The notes: generated by a model from the sequence alone, not told the origin. A DNA stretch of 64,000 bases from Strigamia acuminata (GCA_949358305.1 OX442314.1:43038581-43102580), one strand, 5' to 3'. Shown: positions 20,747 through 31,115, counted from the first letter of the stretch. Translations and numbers: made by a program.

Positions 20747-21250
20747 GTGAAATGCACCACCGACAAATGTTGGTTTCAGCCAGCATTGACAGACTCAACA
20801 TCATCATCATCACCTTCATCACTTGCAGCTAACACAAGCACAACCGAATCACCTGCTCTTTCGCCTACTTCTACACCACTAGCTTTGGCAAATGGAGATG
20901 TTGAGGATCGAGGAAACTACAGTCCCGTTGGTGTGAGGAGTAACAAGAGGAAGAGAAAGAAGGCACATGAGGAAAAAGCCAATAACGAAATGGATGGGTT
21001 TCTGGAAAAGCCAAAAAAAATAAAAAGGATAACGTTAGTATTAAAAAATAACTTTTTGTAACTTTTAACCTTTTTTTACAATTAAAAATTATTTTAGGAA
21101 AATCGTTTGCATCTTGTAAGGATGCTGGAAGAATCAGCAGAGCGCCGTGCTGAAAGTGAACGAGAACACGAAGCTAGAATGATGGATTTGCTTTCGCGTT
21201 CACAGATGAACATAATGGCATCAATTTTGGAAACATTGTCCAAAAAATAA
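20747..21250 (+). CDS. Transposon-type accessory protein C-terminal half, two exons
   Basis: Exon 20747-21037 and exon 21098-21250 join in phase across a 60-bp GT-AG intron (21038-21097), giving about 147 residues. The first part is Ser/Thr/Pro-rich and then strongly basic (SNKRKRKKAHEEK). The second is a coiled helix, MLEESAERRAESEREHEARM, ending ILETLSKK. This layout is seen at the C-terminus of Myb/SANT-like proteins accompanying Harbinger transposases, but the SANT domain itself is absent, so the gene is probably 5'-truncated. Start codon uncertain. No frameshift is visible within it. Confidence 0.45.
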
Positions 21251-21339
21251 TATTTCATTTGTTTTTCATATTTCATTAGACGTATACGTATTAAAAAATA
21301 AATATAAACTGAAATTTTTTTTTATTTATTTACTCTGTA

Positions 21340-21780
21340 TTATAACAATAACTACACAATTCATCACGAATTCCGTGTGGATTTGAGTTATGTCGGTTTA
21401 CATTTTGTTGAAACAGAAGAAACAGCCGGTTTGGAAGGCGAATTCACCCCAGAAACAGACCAATCTTCCAATTCAAACCAACTATTGAAATGGGCCGGCA
21501 CCGCAACTTCCAGCACCCATCCAACCCGTTGCCGAGAATAATATACTTTTGGCAGAAATTGTGGCACTCAACGAGCCACGAGTTCCCCGATAACCATCAA
21601 AAAGCCGAAAAAGACGAAACGTGGTATTGCCAGAAGCTTTAACAAAACAGCACGACCATTGCAAATGTGTTGAAAGAAATAATCCATCACACATTTCCCA
21701 CACAAATGAAAAAGTGATTAAAAATGATGAAAAAGCGATGAAAAAGTTATTAAAGAACAAATCAATTAATTGAAAAGGCC
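21340..21780 (+). other. Possible degraded gag/pol tail
   Basis: A frame reading FRVDLSYVGLHFVETEETAG, with a stop near 21537, then a basic stretch ITIKKPKKTKRGIA. It could be a retroelement tail. No conserved motif allows a firm call. Confidence 0.25.
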
Positions 21781-22075
21781 AAATATTATTCTATCTTAGT
21801 AGACTGTAATCCAGATCAGAGTCACATGGAACAATTATCACTCATCATTAGATTTGTATCACATGAAAATGATGAGTTTGTCGTTCGAGAACACTTTTTG
21901 GGTTTAATTCCTGTGTGTGATAGGAGCAGCTGGATTAACCAACATTGTTTTAAATACACTTAAAAATTTAAAAATTCCACTGCTAAACATGAGGTCATGG
22001 ATATGATAATGGTGCCAACATGAAAGAAAAGCATTCAGGGGTCCAAACTAGAATTATACAAACTAATCCTGGTCA
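21781..22075 (+). pseudogene. hAT transposase (DUF4371/ZMYM1-like) fragment
   Basis: In the first frame YYSILVDCNPDQSHMEQLSL and EFVVREHFLGLIPV match the DUF4371 region with its catalytic-type Asp. After a frameshift the next blocks read GLTNIVLNTLKNLKIPLLNM and GHGYDNGANMKEKHSGVQ, the second typical of ZMYM1-like hAT proteins. At least two frameshifts and a stop are present. The sequence then switches abruptly to a gag-type knuckle. Confidence 0.75.
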
Positions 22076-22400
22076 CATGGTGGACCAATGCACAAATCCG
22101 ACGAAATGCTCCAACTGTCGGGGCGACGGGCGCAAATCGTCGGTGTATGCAACCCCGGAAGAGACGCAAGAACGACGTGCACAATGCGAAGAAACCGAAC
22201 TTAAGAAGGCGGCAATCGAGTTGAGAAAACGTGTTGCGAGTGCTTGAAATCGAGAGCGCGAAATTCCAACTTTCGAAGCGAGGACCAAAGCGCGGTGAGA
22301 AGCGACGCGAACACCACGCCAAATACAACGATGCGAACGGAAAGACGAATGAACACGATCGGAGAACGAGCGAATGAACGATTGCACGATGAGACTGACA
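22076..22400 (+). pseudogene. Degenerate gag zinc-knuckle fragment
   Basis: CTNPTKCSNCRGDGRKSS keeps the first two Cys of a CCHC knuckle but has lost the His and the last Cys. It is read in the same frame as the hAT fragment before it (stop at 22247), an accidental in-frame fusion of two element types. The following ~150 bp are Arg/Glu-rich in one frame and look like a gag tail. Confidence 0.45.
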
Positions 22401-22734
22401 GACAGAAATAATTACAAACGTTTTTGGTTCTAGAAATTGCCTCGTACGAAATGTAAAATTTACTTCAAAATCTCAAAACGGAAAAAGTAGGGACGACTCA
22501 ATTGTAAAATGCCTCGAGAGACAATTCATGACAAATGGGGATTCTACCTATGATAAATATTTTTGCCATCCAAATTACAAGCCCGATCAGACATACCATC
22601 GAAAGGTTGCAACAAAAATATTCCAAACTGTTCAAGTCGACCAAAGAATTCACGAGGAAAATTCAAGAAGAATATAAAACTGTACAGCACCGACCAGTTC
22701 CACACGCTTTAAAAGCAGGTTGCCGAGCAAAGAA

Positions 22735-22915
22735 ATATGAAAAATGTAAATGCCACAACTACGAAAGAATGTGGGCTAACAATACAACATAAAATGCAAA
22801 TGCCAAAATTCATGAAGAAATATGGGCTGGCAATGCATTTAAAAATGTAAATGCCACATTCCTTCTTGGATGTGGGCTAACAATACAAATAAACTTGACA
22901 GAACTTTTCAAATGA
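22735..22915. repeat. Three-copy ~55-bp minisatellite
   Basis: Units beginning AAATGTAAATGCCACAA, AAAATGCAAATGCCAAAA and AAAATGTAAATGCCACAT each end GGGCTAACAATACAA or a close variant. No coding role is evident. Confidence 0.55.
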
Positions 22916-23532
22916 CCAGAGCTCTCTTCTGGTTCCACCGAGACAAGTAACGTGCTCAGTTTATCCAGGGGTGACCACGTGGAGGTAGAGAGTTGGATTT
23001 TACACCCCCTTAAGAAATAAATAAATAAAAAATAATTATAAACGTGCAATATTATAAATAAATTACTGAATAGCTGTTTCCACAGAAATCGGTGGAAATA
23101 GATTTATGGTCAATTTTCACCGATTTCGGTAGAAAAGATCAGAGAAATCGGTGGAATTAGGCGATCATTTCCACAGAAATCGGAGAAAATAGCCCATGCG
23201 TCTACGATTTGTGTGATCATTTCAACCGAAAAAGGTGGAAATAATCAATTGAAGGTTACGGGATTCGTGTATTTCCACACACAATACATTTAGGCTTATG
23301 GTATTTCATGGGAGGATGAAAACTTACCTTCGTTTTGTTAGCAAAAAAATTACGGATCGTATGAAATTGCGTTTCTGTAGTATTTTCCATTACACCAAAG
23401 TTCGGTGAGAACACAAATTGCAAATTTACATTCTTTCAATCTGAACGAACAACTCGACGAACAATAAACGCGTGGTTCACGAATGCGGGATCAACGTGAC
23501 TACGGGGTTTACACATGTTTAATCATGGCTCT
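22916..23532. other. Non-coding with TTTCCACAGAAATCGGTGG words
   Basis: Between 23060 and 23290 the word TTTCCACAGAAATCGGTGG and its reverse-complement variants recur at least five times, suggesting a degraded MITE or subterminal repeat array. No gene is supported. Confidence 0.4.
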
Positions 23533-23845
23533 AAAGGCCCCCCTGGAAGCTTGGCTCCCATTGGCCGAGCCATTTCACTTGTGTATTCATACAGAAAAAA
23601 GAACCAAAACACGAGAAATGCATTATACAGACATACAGATATAAATAGAAGTAAAGACATTGCAATCAATTTCCTATTGTCTGTAAATTATATGCTTTCC
23701 AGACATAGCGAGCAATAAATTTAAAATAAATGGAAAACACTCAAAATCAAAGAGAACTACTTTTCCTCATAGCAGTAGTTCAACTGCAATTCTGAGTAAT
23801 CAGACTTGGACAATGGGAGCCAAGCTTCCAGGGGGGCCTTTTGAG
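23533..23845. mobile_element. Short inverted-repeat element (MITE), ~310 bp
   Basis: AAAGGCCCCCCTGGAAGCTT onward on the left is the perfect 31-bp reverse complement of the block ending AGCTTCCAGGGGGGCCTTT on the right. The inner part shares CTCCCATTGGCC.AGCC with the Harbinger-type MITE at 25719, so the two are probably related. A partial extra copy of the right tail (GGGGGCCTTTTAAGTGTGGAAAG) lies at 23885. Confidence 0.7.
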
Positions 23846-24348
23846 TGTGGAAAGAAGATTCGTTCTGTCGAGAACGATAGCCATGGGGGCCTTTTAAGTG
23901 TGGAAAGAGTATAAGTACGGTAGCCTAGAAGGATAGTTCTTGTTGTACAGTTTTCGTCACATATGCATACAAGAATAAAAGCCTTTAACAAAATAGTCAG
24001 AACTACTAAAAGGTGGTATTCTGCATGAAAAACCCAATTTTATGTATCAAACGAACATATTTTTACACAAATTAATTTTAATGAAAGCAATAAAGCAATA
24101 TTAGTTAATTCCTGTGATTTAATCCTTAAATTAGAACATTTTAAACTTGTATTTCTGATTCTTCGTGCATTTAAACCTGTGTTCGTAAGATTTAAAAATA
24201 GAAAGCAATTTTAATACAGTAAAGAATTATTATTACTGCAGTTCATAAGGCGCAACACAAATTGAGATAATAAAAGTATTATACACACTACGCCTCTTTT
24301 AATTTCACTCGAATAAGGTGGATTTTAGTCGGATTTGCTGAGCATTAC

Positions 24349-24783
24349 GTGCACGACGTGCAGTCGATGCTTTTTGCCACCGTTGACAGCAAGTTTGATT
24401 TCGATGTCGACGAACGGCGCATTAAAGTAGTCGATACTAAAACGATGACGTGGGCGATGAAGGAGAAGTTGCCCGGTGATTGGAAGAACGTGAGATGTAA
24501 AAATCTTAACGAGAGTTGTGGGGGCAAGTTGATTTTTGTGCAGAAAGAACCGAGTTGTTTGTTGGTTTACGACATCGTGCGTGGTAGTTGGAGTGTTGTT
24601 TCAGCGCCGGGCATTGTGGGAAAAGTAACTATGTACGCATCTTACGGAAGCGACTGTTTAATATTTGAAAAGATACTTTGTTATGAGTGTAGAGTACATT
24701 CTTTAAACACTATGACGATTGTTTCGTCGTATAAAGTACCCAGGCATTTTGGTTGCATCTATTTTGACCTGAGTGTAGAATGA
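24349..24783 (+). pseudogene. Kelch-like protein C-terminal fragment, copy 2
   Basis: A 144-codon open frame contains kelch-repeat-like blades: DTKTMTWAMKEKLPGDWK, NESCGGKLIFVQKEPSCLLV, YDIVRGSWSVVSAPG, then GSDCLIFEKILCYECRVHSL. It ends at a stop at 24783. There is no BTB, F-box or full propeller, so it is at best the last blades of a kelch-like gene. It is a near twin of 19411-19797 and the homology continues to about 24855, so a segment of ~500 bp was duplicated. It may be part of a larger spliced gene whose other exons are not visible. Confidence 0.5.
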
Positions 24784-24855
24784 GAGGATTTACGGTATTA
24801 TTAAAAAATCAACAAGAAGTTCCCCCGTGCTTCACTGCAGCGCCCATTGTGTTTT

Positions 24856-25451
24856 GAATTTTTACAACATATTTTGTTTTATACTGCGACAAGTTTGATT
24901 TTAAACCTATGGAAATCTGGAATAACGTAACAAATTTTGAATTATTAGGCAGACTGAATTTGGTAGTCATCAAAGGATTTAACGATGGAGGAATGTAGCT
25001 TTTGCACTACCGGGAAACCATAAACCATAAACCATTTAAAACCATCACAATCGCTTGCAGAGATTATTGCATAAATTACTGACTAATATAGTAATATCAA
25101 TAACAAAGTACACATCTTTACTTTGGACATAGCAACTTATATCCCTTAATCGTCAAAAAACAAAAACTTTCTCAATTAATTTTCTTAAAACTCTTTAGGT
25201 AACTGCCACAACCACCTCTTTGTAAGTGGGCCCCATGCTTCAGAATGCAACGAAAACAGAACATTTTACACAAAGGTTTATTTTTTCCGATTCATAAATG
25301 ATACTTAACAAAACGTGACATTATAACATGTCAGAAAATCAACCATTCCAGTTGCATGCAGAGTTGGTATATTTACTGAACATTAGTAATAAAAGGCGCT
25401 AAACTTTTCTTCCGTCTTCGCTGGCGCCACGTATCCATTAATGGTCAAAGT
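24856..25451. other. AT-rich spacer, 3' flank of lectin-like copy
   Basis: No gene seen. From about 25200 the sequence is alignable by eye to 27280-27460, so the duplication that made the two lectin-like copies extended past their 3' ends. Confidence 0.5.
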
Positions 25452-25718
25452 TCAAATAGTTAAAACGACATTATTGCACGATTTGCATAGCTTAATCTTC
25501 TGAACTGTTAAGTATCGACCTAACAGCATCGGGTGATATTTGAATGTAAGTATTTCCTCTTCTTCTCGACCGCCTTTAAACTCGTCACACAAGCCGTTAC
25601 TGTAGAAACGCCCAAGTAGGCCCGTCCCATCCACACGATTGCCAACTCTTACTTCCAAATCATTGACTCTCGCCGCTGCAAATACACAATTATTCTGTTA
25701 TACTCTGGCTGACCATTA

Positions 25719-26086
25719 GAGTGGCCTTTCTCCCATTGGCCCAGCCTCACTACTACTAACTGTAGACTGTGTCACACCACCAGAAAAGTAGTTTTCTTTT
25801 TTTCTTAATTTTTTTGATTATTCTAATGATTAAAATGATGAAATTTTATTTGTATTTAATAATGAAATGTTTTTTTAATTCATAAAATAATGTTTTATGT
25901 TGTTTGCATTTCATAACACATTTTTTGTTTAGTTTATTGGTTGCTTGTTTAGGAAAGCAAACAATTTACTAGCAATAAGTGATCGATTGCAATGTCTGGA
26001 CATCTAATGCAACTCTGGTGTTTCGGTCTATTATTTTGTATCCGTACACCAGTAAAACGGCTCAGCCAATGGGAGAAAGGCCACTC
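25719..26086. mobile_element. Harbinger-type MITE, 368 bp, TTA duplication
   Basis: Ends are GAGTGGCCTTTCTCCCATTG and its reverse complement, directly flanked by TTA at 25716-25718 and 26087-26089, the 3-bp target duplication of PIF/Harbinger elements. It lies inside an intron of the lectin-like gene. Without it that intron would be about 77 bp, close to other host introns. Confidence 0.85.
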
Positions 26087-26149
26087 TTAAGGTCTACCAG
26101 AGCGTATTCATATTTCAACTCACCGTGGTTACTTCTGCCCACATAAACC

Positions 26150-26268
26150 CCGCTGGACGTGACACCGTGGTGGCGAGTTGATATGGCTGTTCCGCATGTA
26201 ATCACATGTGATTACATGCGGAACAGCCATATAAACTCGCCACCACGGTGTCACGTCACGTCCAGCGG
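26150..26268. repeat. 119-bp near-perfect palindrome inside the lectin-like exon
   Basis: CCGCTGGACGTGACACCGTG onward to TGTAATCA is mirrored by TGATTACA and onward to CCAGCGG, with only a 4-bp insertion and one mismatch. Both arms encode PWWRV-like sequence of the F5/8C domain when read from their own strand, so it is an inverted duplication of coding sequence. Confidence 0.9.
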
Positions 26269-26685
26269 CTCGCCTTTTTCGGAAGTGTGGCTGCAACTAA
26301 AGTCACTCTCATCTAACGCGAACCCAACCGAAAGAATTCTTTGTCCTCAACCGATTCGTAGTCGGGACTCTGTGTCACTTCTGTCTTCGAAAAATCCAGT
26401 TTGCCGACTGGAGGAACATCTGTAGCTTTCGTTTTGTCCTCGGGACAAAACTCTAGCGGTCCTGCAATCAGAATTAGAAGTCGGTTCAGTGCGGAGTATT
26501 CGAAGGCGATTTTTATCGGACTCACCGTCTAATATTCCTCCAGGTGCAAACGGTAGTTGTCCACCAGCCGCACCTCCACCACCAGCCACGAATCCGATGA
26601 CTGCACCCAGGAGTATTGCGAAACAACAGCAACACAACAGACACGCCGCTAGCCAGATGATTTGTTTCTTACTGTCAAACAACAA

Positions 26686-27280
26686 ATTAATTAAATGAAG
26701 TAAATGCCGTGTCTCTATTCGGTTCGAAATTACATACCCATACTACTTCTTTTCTTCTTCCAACATTTCCGACTTGCTGTGTTCGGTCGTAACAATCGAC
26801 GTGCAGGAGCGTCGTTGTGTCACAAAGTAACGCCACAAACTAGCACGAGGCGTCAGTGTGACGAAACTACGTTCTCACCCAACGGTGGTTAAATGTTCGA
26901 TCACCTGTCCAAAATATTCATTTAAAACGTAAATAATTAAACGTTAGAAATGTTTAGCAATCTCACTTATTAAAACACTAACGTTACGAAATTCTGAGAT
27001 GTACCGGAGCTAAAAAAAAGGCTAAAAGTGAGTACTATGACGAGGATTGTTCCGTATGAAGATGTGATGGAAAAATAGATTGTAATGTTTTCAGAATCCC
27101 ATGACTCGTGTTCAAGCCGAATGTGGTGAAATAAATGACTAAAGTTGCTGCTGCCAAGACCCAACCATCATCAGGAGAGACCCTGCGCGAAATCTCCACG
27201 CGAAATAAGTAAGTTTTAGGCCTAAGTTTTAAGCTAAACGTTCCTTACATTATTCATTTAAAATTCTTATACACTTCAGG
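26686..27280. other. Upstream region of the lectin-like gene
   Basis: A minus-strand ATG near 26751 followed by a possible splice donor could supply the true 5' exon, but I could not fix the junction. The rest is AT-rich with no supported gene. Confidence 0.3.
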
Positions 27281-27454
27281 TAACCGGCACAACCACTTAA
27301 GAAGACCCAACGGTTCGACCGGTCACAAGAGTGACTGTTTCTAAGCTTCAGAATGCAAAAAATATGACATTTTAAGATTATAAAAGGTCGCACAATAAGC
27401 CATTCCAGTTGCATGCAGAGTTGGTGTATGTTCGACGTTGTTGTGGTTGCAACA

Positions 27455-27720
27455 GATATCCATTAATCGTCATAGTGCAAATGGCTAGAACTGCACTCCC
27501 ACAAGCAGATCACAGCTTAATCTTCTGAATCGTTAAGTATTGACCAATCAGCATTGGGGGACATTTGAATGTAATCCACTCCCGCGCTTCTGCCATTCCT
27601 TTGAATTGACTAGACAAGCCGTTCTTGGAGAAACGCCCAAGTTTGCTCGTCGCATCGACATAATTGCGAACTAATTACTTCCAAATCGTTGTCTCTCGCT
27701 GCTGCAAATAGATAATTATT
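27455..27720 (-). pseudogene. Second F5/8C lectin-like exon, frameshifted
   Basis: Paralogue of the last exon at 25452-25675. A 1-bp insertion after NDLEV breaks the frame. The remainder reads GRFSKNGLSSQFKG and PPMLIGQYLTIQKIKL before an early stop. The Cys in NGLC is Ser here, while the Cys replaced by Tyr in the other copy (FKYHPM) is retained here as FKCPPM. The two copies have decayed separately. Confidence 0.7.
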
Positions 27721-27784
27721 CACCTGCAATTATTCATGCACATTTCAACTCAGCAGCAGTCTCTTCTATTCTATTCGAAATAAC

Positions 27785-28115
27785 ATACCTCCTCTTCTCT
27801 CCTTCCCACATCTTCGGCTTCGGCAATAATGTCACCGAATATCTCGTCAAGTATTGGTTGTTTGTGATAACTACAAATTATTTTTTACTGTACATGCAGC
27901 TACATCCAAAGCTGATGAAAATTGTAGTAATAACTATTTCTTTTTAATGAGATTTACTCTTAATAAATTCATACCGTAATCGTCCTGAACGAGTCGAGTC
28001 CGGGTGGGTTTCTTTCATTTCATGTGCAATTCGATAATTTTATTTTATCGAGTTTGACATTTTTCAGTCCTTTTTTCTTTCTTCCAAAAACGGTGGAACG
28101 CGATCATACTCTGCA
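27785..28115 (-). pseudogene. Two candidate minus-strand exons, unknown protein
   Basis: Exon 27785-27872 (PILDEIFGDIIAEAEDVGRR) joins in phase to an upstream exon ending at about 27976 (MKETHPDSTRSGRLR) over an intron with GTATGA/TTGTAG ends. A further upstream block (YDRVPPFLEERKK) follows a good 3' splice site at about 28112 but hits a stop. They may be the 5' exons of the second lectin-like copy or another gene. No domain recognised. Confidence 0.3.
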
Positions 28116-28232
28116 AACACCAAAAAAAGAATGGAACAAAACAATCATTTAATTAAATCATGCCAATACAGAGCATAATAAACCAATTTCGTCTTTATGG
28201 GATTGTAGAAGTAGTGAGCAGATGCACAGGGT

Positions 28233-28436
28233 AAAATTTGCGCGTCTGCGACAGTCGCGTCTACAAGCAATTGTTAGATGCTATGCCATATGGTCATGGA
28301 TTGCTAATAGAGAAAATTGAGTGTAGAAACCATATTCTATGCAATTGTTGCAACAAAATCAAAGATGTTTCTACAAATACCAGGCTTGGGACGACAGCGC
28401 AAATTGCAATTCTTGAGATTGAGGACTGCAGTGCAT
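28233..28436 (+). pseudogene. Mutator-like (MULE, PF20700 type) transposase fragment 2
   Basis: The frame reads CDSRVYKQLLDAMPYGHGLL then IEKIECRNHILCNCCNKIKD. This is the 'D-S-VY...PYG...KIEC-NH' block that follows the part seen at 3396-3697 in animal Mutator-like transposase-domain proteins. It ends in a stop after 66 codons. No splice partner was found nearby. Confidence 0.6.
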
Positions 28437-28439
28437 AGT

Positions 28440-29002
28440 GCGATTACCTTCCTCTAAATCACTTTGATTTAGTGGTATAAAATACTTAATTAAGCCATGT
28501 AACTGTTTACCGATTTTAGTTTCACTGGCAACTGTATGTCTCGGTCACGGGCGGAATCGGGAATTTGCATTGGATTAACAAATTCGTTTTCGATAATAAC
28601 CTAGGTTAGGCCGATATGAAAAAGTAGAGAAAGAGCCTCATTTACATTTTTTATTTTTGTTCCGTTGTTTATATTTATTTTTACTCCATTTCCTTTCTTG
28701 CAGCGGTAATAAATTTGCAATGTTAAATAAAATGGTAAATGAGGCTCCGGTCGATGCTTGTTAAAAAGTTGGCCCTGTCCGTTTAAAAGCTTTGTGACTT
28801 TTGATTCTAATTGAATCGTAAGGCACTCCCACCAACACTTGCAAAAATATTCTTTTTAATCCACCGACAGAAAGCAAAAATACAAATGAAGTCAAATTAA
28901 ATAGTCAAATTCGGCCAGGAAATGATTTAAACGCCAATCAGTGAGGGAAGGATGCCGTTTCGTTTCAGACTTGGCTTCACCACCATTGAGGATCTAACTC
29001 AC
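28440..29002. other. Spacer downstream of PARP16
   Basis: No gene supported. A word ATGAGGCTC / GAGCCTCATTTAC pair near 28640 and 28740 forms a short inverted repeat (MITE-like). Poly(A) signal of PARP16 is not obvious. Confidence 0.4.
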
Positions 29003-30797
29003 TTAATCCGGAAACGGAAAGTGTCTGTGGTAAAACGAATTAACCGATCGCTTGTTGCAAAATCCGACGCACAACAAAACGGCCACGTACACGACCATGA
29101 CGATGGCGATGATGTGGCGCAGACACCACATTTTCAACGAATTCACACTAAATAAATTAAATTACAAAACTAAATTTAATTTTGTCGTCGTCCTAACCAA
29201 TTGTTTCGAACCGAGAATTGACCGGCGAAGTGCGAGAACTAAAAACAAATAAATATTTGATGCGAATGATTTCGTCGTTTTGAATGACGTAATATTTTTC
29301 GGGAATACTGCTTGACGTCAACTGTTGGCTGACCAAATCCCGTTGATTCGCTTCTGTCATTTAAATCAAATAAAATTGAATATCGCTCGACAGTAGTGAG
29401 TTTGCGGTTGCCAATTGTTCCTTAAATTACGAGTTACAAGCTCATAATTATAAAAATGGACTTATAACATAACGTAACTCCTCAACTTTTACACTATTTT
29501 GTAAAATAAGGGAGCCAATCAGATCGCTTAACACTATTTGAAGCTCCTCCCACTATTGCAAATGGCGCTGATGGTGCTAATGGGAATTCAAAATGGCTGC
29601 CTGACCTGTTTCAACATTCAGCCTCAATCACAATTTCTTTCTGCCATCGAAGGATAGAAACAACTAAAATCATTCCAGGTAAGCAAATAAATAAACTGGA
29701 AGACAATTTCATGTCTGAAAACTGTCAAATTAGTAAAACTACAGATTTTCATTTTCTTTTTGCATAGCGATTTGTTCTACCATTACATGGTATTTATAAG
29801 TATAATTTATAAAATATATTTATTGTACCGCAAGTACCTATTTCAAGAAGGAATTATAATTATAATTATGAGCTTGTAACTCATAATTAGAAGGAACAAT
29901 TGGCAACCGCAAACTCACTATTGACACTCTCAACGTTTATATACTTAAAATCTGCGACTTCATCCCGGGACGGTCTATGATCTCGCAAACTGCGACGCAG
30001 CTCAAGTTATCACCCAAACAACTGCAGTGCCAGGCTAGTGCTGACGGCGAATACGCCATGCACACGCTTAATTCCGTCGACACGTACGTCCCGTCGCCGA
30101 ATAACGCGTTCTGTTTGATATATTTTAATTAGAATTCTCATTTTTGAGCTCATTTCGTGCTTGTACTTTGTTGAGGTGATTTTGCAAGCCGTTGTGGAGA
30201 ATCGAGTGGAAATTCTCGAGCCTGCTGCCGTGATAGGCGTACAATACTGGTTGGTTTCCTTTCATGTTTTGGAATTTTTCTTCCGTCGTTTTGTCGTAAA
30301 TCAGCTCGAAAATATGCGTCGGGGTGCACGATTTGCCGGACTGGCCCGTTTTCAGCAGGATTTCTGCAAACTAGGACGTCTGTTTTTGAATATTTGAGAT
30401 GTTCAAACGTTTAAATGGTATTTTTACTTTGGTTTCTGTCTGGAGGTGGAGAGAAAAGTGTTTGGTGTGGATTACCCATTTGATGAGATTTTCGCAATCG
30501 CTCGTCGGATACGAGTCCAAGGTGGTCACGCTGTTGGCGATTTCTTTCTGGAGGAAAAGAGAAAATAATTTTTTTTAAATTTTTTTTGTGTACGTGTTGT
30601 TTTTCGTGTCATCTTACCAACAGATGGAAGTTTTTTTCCCCGGATTCGTCGACATAAAAGGGCGGAAATGGCCGGACGAGAGAGTCATGTCGGTAACTGT
30701 TGAGCGCCGATAGAAAAATATTCCACAACAAATCGCAACTGAGGCGATTGTTTATAACATTTTCGGCTGTCAATGAATTCGTTCGTGTCACCGACAT
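29003..30797 (-). CDS. PARP16: PARP16-like mono-ADP-ribosyltransferase
   Basis: Six minus-strand exons join in phase with GT-AG introns: 30797-30618, 30547-30428, 30370-30167, 30110-29945, 29353-29212 and 29147-29003, giving 318 residues, close to the vertebrate length. Exon 1 holds the helical domain start (SALNSYRHDSLVRPFPPFY). Exon 3 carries YAYHGSRLENFHSILHNGL with the NAD-binding His, exon 4 GDGTYVSTELS with the first Tyr, exon 5 IPEKYYVIQNDE with the second, so the H-Y-Y triad is complete. Exon 6 encodes a hydrophobic C-terminal anchor (IIAIVMVVYVAVLLCVGF), as expected for the tail-anchored ER enzyme that modifies stress sensors. Introns are 56-70 bp except the fourth, enlarged by a MITE. 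A head-to-head AK6-like fragment begins within ~100 bp of its start. Confidence 0.9.
29396..29918. mobile_element. TA-type MITE in a PARP16 intron (copy 2, complete)
   Basis: Ends GTGAGTTTGCGGTTGCCAAT and its reverse complement, ~59-bp terminal inverted repeats, flanked by TA on both sides (29394-29395, 29919-29920). The right half matches 14944-15216. Removing it with one TA leaves a 66-bp intron. Confidence 0.85.
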
Positions 30798-30887
30798 GCT
30801 GCAATAGCTAAAATATCCTCCTTCGTCGAGTAATTAGTGGAAAACCAACTCCTTCCATTTGTGTATCATCGTCGGTTACGAATTTCT

Positions 30888-31115
30888 AGTTGATTTGCGC
30901 CACGTGCCCCAAGCGGCAATTTCTAAAAGCTTCATCATCTCGATTGGTAAGTGGACTGGAAATTACACAAACAAATGGTCGGCCTAACATACTCGTAACA
31001 GGTATTTTTTTTGTTATTTTCACGGATTATACCGAAGTTGAATGTTTGACAAATTTGTGTCGCTTTTTTTAGGTAGCCCAGGCACGGGAAAATCCACTTT
31101 ATGCGAGGAAGAAAT
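30888..31115 (+). pseudogene. AK6-like (nuclear adenylate kinase) N-terminal fragment
   Basis: The first exon ends NGRPNILVTG and splices in phase (intron 31002-31072, 71 bp) to SPGTGKSTLCEE, a Walker A P-loop in the context typical of adenylate kinase isoenzyme 6. After CEE the similarity stops and the frame ends about ten codons later. No in-frame ATG precedes the first block. The sequence is therefore a 5' remnant, or the rest of the gene has been removed. Confidence 0.55.

Larger units (their letters stand above)
25452..26685 (-). pseudogene. F5/8C (fucolectin-like) membrane or secreted protein gene, damaged
   Basis: Four minus-strand exons can be traced. (a) About 26685-26526: KKQIIWLAACLLCCCCFAIL and more hydrophobic residues, then a Gly-rich linker. 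(b) 26461-26313, joined in phase over a 64-bp intron (26525-26462): LEFCPEDKTKATDVPPVGKL and SKTEVTQSPDYES. (c) About 26345-26124: ALDESDFSCSHTSEKGEP, then PWWRVYMAV, then GVYVGRSNH. (d) 25675-25452: NDLEVRVGN, GRFYSNGLCDEF, MLLGRYLTVQ. The order matches an F5/8C (discoidin/fucolectin) domain behind a signal anchor. Exon c is in a different frame from b and contains a 119-bp palindrome, so the copy is probably non-functional. The c-d intron (26123-25676) is long only because of a MITE. Confidence 0.65.

Noticed and set aside
27785-28115. AK6 exons on the minus strand (PILDE-like words)
   Set aside because: Only a few residues resemble AK6, the strand is wrong relative to the AK6-like P-loop, and no other motif supports it.
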